The translations under genes and the position numbers were made by a program. Below are positions 58,860 through 64,000 of a DNA stretch of 64,000 nt, piece by piece. The notes below the pieces were generated by a model. It was given only the letters and a program-made list of their open reading frames with translations. It had not been told where the DNA came from and searched no databases. Positions within the stretch are counted from its first letter, which is position 1, and the number at the start of each line of letters is the position of its first letter. The stretch is from Streptomyces antibioticus (GTDB lineage: Bacteria; Actinomycetota; Actinomycetes; Streptomycetales; Streptomycetaceae): the NCBI RefSeq assembly GCF_002019855.1, contig NZ_CM007717.1:4612657-4676656 (forward strand), given 5' to 3'.

Positions 58860-59510
58860 CTAGCTGAACACGATCATCGATCCCTGGGCCAGGCTCCGGG
58901 TCGCCGCCGCGTGCAGTCCGAGCCAGACGTGCCGCTCGCGCGCGAAGGGGCTCGGGTCGTAGGGCGCCGGGACGGCGGGCTCCTCCAACTCCGTGGGCGC
59001 GGACGGCGCCTGCGGTGCGGAGGGCGGGTTCGCCGGATCGATCCCGATGGCCGGCGCGACGAACTCCAGTTCCCGCAGCAGGGCCTGCGCGGAGCCCAAC
59101 GGGCCGCCCCCGGCGAGCAGTTCGTCGTTGGCCAGCGGCTGCGGGAAGTCCACCGGGACGTACGCGCCCGCGTGGTCGTAGTGCCAGACCAGATGCGACT
59201 GCTGGGCCGTCGACTCGAACATCTCCAGGAGCTGTTCGTAGTCGCCGCCCAGCTCGTCCACGGGGGTCACCGGCAGTCCGCAGACCTGGAGCAGATAGAC
59301 GCGGCGCAGGAAGTGCAGGGCGTCGTAGTCGAAGCCGGCCACCGGGGCGACCTCGCCGGACAGGCCCGGCATGTACTGGAACACCGGCACCGGGGGGAGC
59401 CCCGAGGCGGCCAGCACGTCGTTGTACTGCGCGAGTTCGTCGGCGAAGGGGTTGTCGGGGGTGTGGCACAACACGTCGACGAGCGGTACCAGCCACAGGT
59501 CACAGGCCAA
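58860..59510 (-). CDS. Conserved hypothetical protein of unknown function
   Basis: 216 residues from a TTG with GAGGAG six bases upstream. ACDLWLVPLVDVLCHTPDNP opens it. AGFDYDALHFLRRVYLLQVC and LVWHYDHAGAYVPVDFPQPL are notable, then an Ala/Pro linker (about 160-185) and FARERHVWLGLHAAATRSLA near the end. No signal, no catalytic motif recognised. It reads the same way as the glycosyltransferase gene upstream, 114 bp apart. Confidence 0.7.
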   Translation of the reverse strand: MACDLWLVPLVDVLCHTPDNPFADELAQYNDVLAASGLPPVPVFQYMPGLSGEVAPVAGFDYDALHFLRRVYLLQVCGLPVTPVDELGGDYEQLLEMFESTAQQSHLVWHYDHAGAYVPVDFPQPLANDELLAGGGPLGSAQALLRELEFVAPAIGIDPANPPSAPQAPSAPTELEEPAVPAPYDPSPFARERHVWLGLHAAATRSLAQGSMIVFS

Positions 59511-59624
59511 AGAGAGCTCCTCACTCAGCGGGTCGGCGGCAGCGGGCCGGTGTCACCCGGTGTACCCCATGGTGCGTCGGACAGTCATCGGACAGTCAGG
59601 GAAGAGTAGTCGGTACAGCCCCTC

Positions 59625-62165
59625 TCAGCTCCTCCCGTGCAGGTCCCATACCCACACTCCGCCCACCCGCCCCCCGCGGCGGCCCACGAGCTTGTCGACC
59701 GTCTCGCGCAGCGCGTCCGCGTGCGGCTGCGGCCCGAGCACCAGCGCCCCCGCCCGCCAGTACGCCAGGTCCGCCCGCGCCGCGGCCCGCGCGCCGTCGT
59801 CGACGACCGGGACGACACCGGTCTGCCGGACGTCGTGCAGCAGACCGGCCGTGAACCGCATCGGGACGCCGTAGACACCGCTGCGGTCGCCGTCGCCGTA
59901 GGGGCCGTTGAAGTAGCCGCCGGGCATCCGGAAGCCCAGGCCGGTGGCGGTCTGCCAGTGCAGGGCCTCGGCGTCGGCGGGTTCGGCGAGCGGCACCGGG
60001 ACCAGGGTCTCGCCGTCGCGGACGTACGACCGCCAGGTCCCGTCGGTGAAGAAGGCGGGCACCTCGGCGCGCGGCTCGGACCGCAGCGGGGCGGGGACGA
60101 GCGGGAGCAGCGCGAGGCAGACGACGGCCAGTCCGGCGTACCGGGTGCCGGGGCGGCGGGCGTGGGTGAGGCGGTCGACGGCCAGGGCGAGCAGCATGCC
60201 GAGCGGCGGGGCGCAGACCAGCGCGACCCGGCTCTCGATGACCGACTCGAACAGCGGCCGCCCGGCCAGGAGCGCCCACGGTCCGGGGACCGTGACCTGG
60301 GTGAACGGGACGTGCACGGCGGAGCCCAGGGAGAGCACGGCGGCGGCGAGCGCGGTGAGGGCCAGCGCGACGACGACGGGCCGCCGCCGCAGCCGTACGG
60401 TGATCGCGAGGGCGAGCAGGACCAGGGGCCAGCCGTAGAAGGCGTTCTGTTCGGTCGGGTTGAGGGACAGGGCGTCGGCGCGGGCCGCGTCGCCCGCGAG
60501 CAGGGAGCGCTCGGCGAACGTGAGCAGCGCGCGCACGGTGTTGGCGGTGCCCGGCCCGTGCTCGATCCCGGTGTAGCTCTGCGGTCCCGAGAACTGCCAG
60601 GCCAGCGGGTAGACGACGAGCGGCAGACAGACGGCGGCGGCCACCGCCAGACCGCGCAGCAGCGGCCGTACGGCGGTGCGCGCCACGTCCGGGCGTACGG
60701 CGGCGTGGGCGAGGGCGAACAGCAGCATGCCCAGCGCGGCGAGCAGCAGGGCCTCCTCGCCCAGGAAGAGCTGGTAGGCCGCCATCAGGCCGAGGACGAC
60801 CGCGTCCCGGGTCCGCGCTGTGCCGGCGCTGGTGAGGCGCAGGGCGCGTTCGACGATCGGCGGGATCATGAACAGGACGACGAAGTTGGGGTGCGCGTTG
60901 GCGTGACTGACCAACGGGGGCGCGAACGCGGCGAGCGCGGCGCCGGTGAAGGCGGCCGCGCGCCCCCGGACGAGCCGGCGCAGGATCAGCCGGTACCAGG
61001 CGGCGGCGGTGGCGGCCAGGCCCAGCACCATCACCAGGCTGAGCGTGACGGCCGGGCCGAGGAGCAGGGTGACGGGCGTGAGGGGGACCGACAGGCCCGG
61101 CATGGTGGTGTTGGCCATCAGGTTCACCCCGTCGGGGAAGCCCTGGAGGCCGGTGAAGAGCGGGTTGCGCAGATGCGCCACGTTGTCGGCGGTCACCGCG
61201 AAGAACCACTCCCACTGGTTCTGGTCCTGGAGGGAGTCGGTGAGATAGCGGTGGGCCGGGTCGAACACGCGCCCCGAGTACAGCGCGACGGACAGGACCA
61301 GGAAGAGGGCGACGGCCAGGGCGTCCGCGGGCCGTACGGAGGGGAGCCGCAGCCGTACCAGGTCGCGCAGGAACCGCGGGTAGTCCAGCGGGCGGACCTT
61401 GGAGCCGGGCCGGTGCGACCAGTGCACCGGGACCTCCGCGACCGGCCATCCGGCCCGCCGGAAGTGGCGCAGCACCTCCACGTCCACGGCCCAGCCGTCC
61501 AGCCGGGAGGCGGCGAACGCGGTGCGGGCCTTGTCGCCGTCGAACAGCTTGAAGCCGCACTGGGTGTCGCGGATGCCGCGCAGGGTGGTCCCGCGTATGA
61601 GGAAGTTGCCCGCGGTGCCGAGGAGTTCGCGGATCCGGCGCTGGCGCGCGCCGAGCGTGGCGCCCGGCACCGCACGGGAGCCGATCGCCGCCGCGCGGCC
61701 CTCGGACAGCGCCCGCTCCAGATGCGCCAACTCCTCGACGGGCGCGGCGAGATCGGCGTCCATGACGAGGATCCGGCGGCCCCGGCTCGCGGCGATCCCG
61801 AGCCGCAGGGCGTGCCCCTTGCCCCGGTTCACCGGGTCGCCGACGAGCCGGATCCGGGGGTCCCGTCGGCCGGTGACCACCTCGCGGGTGCCGTCGGTGG
61901 AGCCGTCGTCGGCGACCACGACCTCCCAACTCCCGCCGGACGCCCCGAGATACCGGGTGACGGCGTCGAGGGTGGGGCCGATCCGCTGCTCCTCGTCGTA
62001 GGCGGGGACGACGACGGACAGGTCGGGGACGGCGGTGCCGGAGGGGGCCGGTGGGGGGTCGGCCGGTGCCGTGTGGGCCGGTGGAGGGTCGGCCGGTGCC
62101 GTGTGGGCCGGTGCGGGGCCGGGGAGGTCGCCCGCCCGCTGTTCCAGCGCGCCCTCCGCGCTCAT
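59625..62165 (-). CDS. Bifunctional membrane glycosyltransferase: GT2 polyprenyl-phosphate sugar synthase fused to a polytopic glycosyltransferase-like domain
   Basis: 846 residues. After a short PAHTAPADPPP repeat, a DPM1-like GT2 domain (about 45-285) shows LSVVVPAYDEEQRIGPTLDA, the acidic VVVADDGSTDGTREVV and DxD in VMDADLAAP, with KGHALRLGIAASRGRR. From about 290 on it has ten or more helices (ADALAVALFLVLSVALYSGR and on) and extracytoplasmic loops, as in lipid-linked-sugar-dependent glycosyltransferases. One protein could make polyprenyl-phosphate sugar inside and use it outside. Coupled by ATGA to the GntR regulator gene before it. Confidence 0.85.
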   Translation of the reverse strand: MSAEGALEQRAGDLPGPAPAHTAPADPPPAHTAPADPPPAPSGTAVPDLSVVVPAYDEEQRIGPTLDAVTRYLGASGGSWEVVVADDGSTDGTREVVTGRRDPRIRLVGDPVNRGKGHALRLGIAASRGRRILVMDADLAAPVEELAHLERALSEGRAAAIGSRAVPGATLGARQRRIRELLGTAGNFLIRGTTLRGIRDTQCGFKLFDGDKARTAFAASRLDGWAVDVEVLRHFRRAGWPVAEVPVHWSHRPGSKVRPLDYPRFLRDLVRLRLPSVRPADALAVALFLVLSVALYSGRVFDPAHRYLTDSLQDQNQWEWFFAVTADNVAHLRNPLFTGLQGFPDGVNLMANTTMPGLSVPLTPVTLLLGPAVTLSLVMVLGLAATAAAWYRLILRRLVRGRAAAFTGAALAAFAPPLVSHANAHPNFVVLFMIPPIVERALRLTSAGTARTRDAVVLGLMAAYQLFLGEEALLLAALGMLLFALAHAAVRPDVARTAVRPLLRGLAVAAAVCLPLVVYPLAWQFSGPQSYTGIEHGPGTANTVRALLTFAERSLLAGDAARADALSLNPTEQNAFYGWPLVLLALAITVRLRRRPVVVALALTALAAAVLSLGSAVHVPFTQVTVPGPWALLAGRPLFESVIESRVALVCAPPLGMLLALAVDRLTHARRPGTRYAGLAVVCLALLPLVPAPLRSEPRAEVPAFFTDGTWRSYVRDGETLVPVPLAEPADAEALHWQTATGLGFRMPGGYFNGPYGDGDRSGVYGVPMRFTAGLLHDVRQTGVVPVVDDGARAAARADLAYWRAGALVLGPQPHADALRETVDKLVGRRGGRVGGVWVWDLHGRS

Positions 62166-62863
62166 CCGGCCGCCAGGCGCTCGATCAGCGCGACGGAGTC
62201 GGCGTTGTACGCGGCGAGCATCGCGCGGGCGGTGCCGGTGTCCTGGCGGTACAGGGCGTCCACGAGGTCGGTGTGCCCGGACCACAGATGACCGCGCAGA
62301 TCGCTCAGCCGGCGCAGATGCTGCACCGTGCACACCCAGGTCTGCACCCGCAGCCGGTGCAGGAAGTCGGCGAGGTAGGGGTTGCCGAACAGGGCGGACA
62401 GCTCCCGCCAGAAGCGCAGGTCGTAGCCGATCAGCACGGTGAGGTCGCCGGCGGTCGCGGCCCGCTGGGCCTCCTCGCCGCGCCGCCGCACCCCGGCGAC
62501 GGCGGCCGCTATCCGGGGGTCGTCGGGGTGGTGGAAGCGTTCGCTGTCCTGCTCCATGCGCAGGAACATCCCCTCGATGATCAGGGCGCGGGCCTCGATC
62601 ATGCCCCGGTAGTCGGCGACCGAGTACGCGTGCACCCGGAAGCCGCGGTGCTGGTCGGCCTCCAGCAGCCCCTGCGCCGAGAGGTCCACCAGCGCCTCGC
62701 GGACCGGGGTGGCGGAGACGCCGTACTGCTCGGCGATCTCCTTGACGGTGAACTCCTGCCCGGCCTGGAGCCGTCCCGCCAGCACCTCGTCGCGGAGCGC
62801 GTCGGCGATCTGCTGCCGCAGGGTGCTGCGCGTCACGGCGCCGTTGCCACTGCTGCCGGGCAT
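62162..62863 (-). CDS. GntR-family (FadR/FCD) transcriptional regulator
   Basis: 233 residues from the ATG at 62863; an in-frame GTG at 62920 would sit inside an inverted repeat. Winged helix TLRQQIADALRDEVLAGRLQ, GQEFTVKEIAEQYGVSATPV, REALVDLSAQGLLEADQHRG. The FCD ligand domain has metal-type residues (YDLRFWRELSALFGN, HRLRVQTWV, HLWSGHTDLVDAL). FCD regulators sense small carboxylates. It may control the aminotransferase gene behind it and the glycosyltransferase coupled to it. Confidence 0.88.
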   Translation of the reverse strand: MPGSSGNGAVTRSTLRQQIADALRDEVLAGRLQAGQEFTVKEIAEQYGVSATPVREALVDLSAQGLLEADQHRGFRVHAYSVADYRGMIEARALIIEGMFLRMEQDSERFHHPDDPRIAAAVAGVRRRGEEAQRAATAGDLTVLIGYDLRFWRELSALFGNPYLADFLHRLRVQTWVCTVQHLRRLSDLRGHLWSGHTDLVDALYRQDTGTARAMLAAYNADSVALIERLAAG

Positions 62864-62896
62864 GTTCGGGGTGTCTCCCTCGTACGGGTCGATGGC

Positions 62897-62920
62897 GTGC
62901 TCGCCGTTGTGTACGAGCAC
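62897..62920. promoter_or_regulatory. GTGCTCG-N10-CGAGCAC inverted repeat containing TTGTGTACGA
   Basis: Seven-base arms 62897-62903 and 62914-62920 lie 34 bp before the GntR start. Inside is TTGTGTACGA, close to the TTGTATACAA type bound by FCD-GntR proteins. Likely autoregulatory operator. Confidence 0.5.
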
Positions 62921-63042
62921 GCCACCTTACGCGTTCGAGGAATTCAAGAGCCGGTGCGAACGGGGCGCGAAACATGTGCGCCGCCTGTCACTCCACTCTC
63001 GGCTCTCTGTCAGCCCTCCGTCGGCCCTCTGTACCCCTCTCC

Positions 63043-64000
63043 TCACCCCTCCGTGTGCGCGTCGGCCGCCGTGAGGGCCGCGTCCAGGGCCGCGAGGCCC
63101 TCCTTCAACTCGGCCTCGCCGGTGTTCAGCGGCGGCACGAAGTGGGTGCGGTTCATGTTCACGAACGGCCACACGCCGGCCTGCTTGGCGGCGGCGGCGA
63201 AGGCGGCCATCGGCGCGTTGGCCTCGCCGGACGCGTTGTACGGCACCAGCGGTTCGCGGGTCTCGCGGTTCTTGACCAGTTCGAGCGCCCAGAACATGCC
63301 GACGCCGCGCACCTCGCCGACGCTCGGGTGCCGTTCGGCGAGTTCCCGCAGGCCGGGCTCGACGACGGACGCGCCCAGGTTCCGGGCGTTCTCGACGACG
63401 CCCTCCTCCGCCATGACGTTGATCGTCGCGACGGCCGCGGCGCAGGCCAGCGGGTGCCCGGAGTAGGTCAGGCCGCCGGGGTAGGCGCGCTTGCCGAAGG
63501 TCTCCGCGATGGCGCCGGAGATGGCGACGCCGCCGAGCGGGACGTATCCCGAGTTCACGCCCTTGGCGAAGGTCATCAGGTCCGGGACGACCCCGAAGAG
63601 GTCGGCGGCGAACCACTCACCGGTGCGCCCGAACCCGGCCATCACCTCGTCCAGGACGAAGACGATCCCGTACTTGTCGCAGATCTCCCGCACGCCCGCG
63701 AGATAGCCGGGCGGCGGGACCATGATCCCGGCGGTGCCGGGGACGGTCTCCAGGATGATCGCGGCGATCGTGGCGGGCCCCTCGAAGGCGATCGTCGTCT
63801 CCAGGTGCTCCAGCGCCCGCGCGCACTCCTGCTCCTCGGTCTCGGCGTAGAAGCGCGAGCGGTACAGGTACGGCGCCCAGAACCGTACGACCCCGGCGGA
63901 GCCGCTGTCGGAGGGCCAGCGACGGGGGTCGCCGGTGAGGTTGACGGCCTGCTGCGTACCGCCGTGGTACGAGCGGTAGGCCGAGAGCACCTTGGGGCGG
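63043..64000 (-). CDS. Class III (omega) aminotransferase, 5' part beyond the window
   Basis: The C-terminal ~318 residues are visible; the frame runs off the right edge. LSAYRSYHGGTQQAVNLTGD, TIAAIILETVPGTAGIMVPP, VFVLDEVMAGFGRTGEWFA and the PLP Lys in TFAKGVNSGYVPLGGVAIS are class III features, with GGLTYSGHPLACAAAVATI later. Related enzymes transaminate taurine, beta-alanine, putrescine or similar omega-amino compounds; the sequence alone does not say which. Same strand as the GntR gene 180 bp downstream. Confidence 0.93.
   Translation of the reverse strand, partial: RPKVLSAYRSYHGGTQQAVNLTGDPRRWPSDSGSAGVVRFWAPYLYRSRFYAETEEQECARALEHLETTIAFEGPATIAAIILETVPGTAGIMVPPPGYLAGVREICDKYGIVFVLDEVMAGFGRTGEWFAADLFGVVPDLMTFAKGVNSGYVPLGGVAISGAIAETFGKRAYPGGLTYSGHPLACAAAVATINVMAEEGVVENARNLGASVVEPGLRELAERHPSVGEVRGVGMFWALELVKNRETREPLVPYNASGEANAPMAAFAAAAKQAGVWPFVNMNRTHFVPPLNTGEAELKEGLAALDAALTAADAHTEG

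Overview
The window is high-GC actinobacterial chromosome, almost certainly Streptomyces. Codon third positions are strongly G/C and GTG starts and 4-bp ATGA/GTGA gene overlaps are common. The order dnaK-grpE-dnaJ-hspR, clpB, pyrE, fba, tryptophan dioxygenase/kynureninase and purA matches what I recall of the S. coelicolor core (roughly SCO3629 to SCO3674). This is mostly conserved core sequence with small variable islands.

Layout. 1-2.4 kb: tail of a Gly/Asn-repeat protein, then an SdpA-like/SdpB-like (DUF5819/HTTM) membrane pair. 2.4-7.2 kb: a Yip1 protein, a large membrane Fe-S reductase and a MraY/WecA-like protein missing catalytic aspartates. 7.2-11.6 kb: the dnaK heat-shock operon with two HspR operators (HAIR) and its repressor gene hspR. 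11.7-16.3 kb: a sugar-binding lipoprotein and a transglutaminase / alpha-E / ATP-grasp operon. 16.6-20.5 kb: three paralogous LuxR-type regulators. The third is divergent from a 60-residue exported peptide gene translationally coupled to a Rieske-like protein that has lost its cluster-binding segment. This is the best candidate for an undescribed system. 20.6-25 kb: clpB with a third HAIR, and small genes.

25-30 kb: a translationally coupled two-ATPase ABC transporter island. 30-40.4 kb: aminotransferase, DUF2617, membrane spermidine synthase, a SRPBCC protein whose stop codon lies at the edge of a 237-bp inverted-repeat element (MITE-like), aldose epimerase, pyrE, fba, an MFS pump and DUF3151. 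40.5-43.7 kb: a tryptophan-to-anthranilate operon (tryptophan 2,3-dioxygenase, kynureninase, probable formamidase). 43.9-50.6 kb: a hydrolase and acyltransferase followed by two paralogous NarL-type two-component systems that share an upstream motif. 50.7-56 kb: P450, an ABC exporter divergent from a GbsR/MarR regulator, and a diacylglycerol-kinase-like protein. 56-64 kb: purA with a probable structured leader, small hypotheticals, a fused GT2/membrane glycosyltransferase coupled to a GntR regulator, and the 3' part of a class III aminotransferase.

All family assignments rest on reading motifs by eye. No database search was run. No tRNA, rRNA, CRISPR array or intact insertion sequence was seen.
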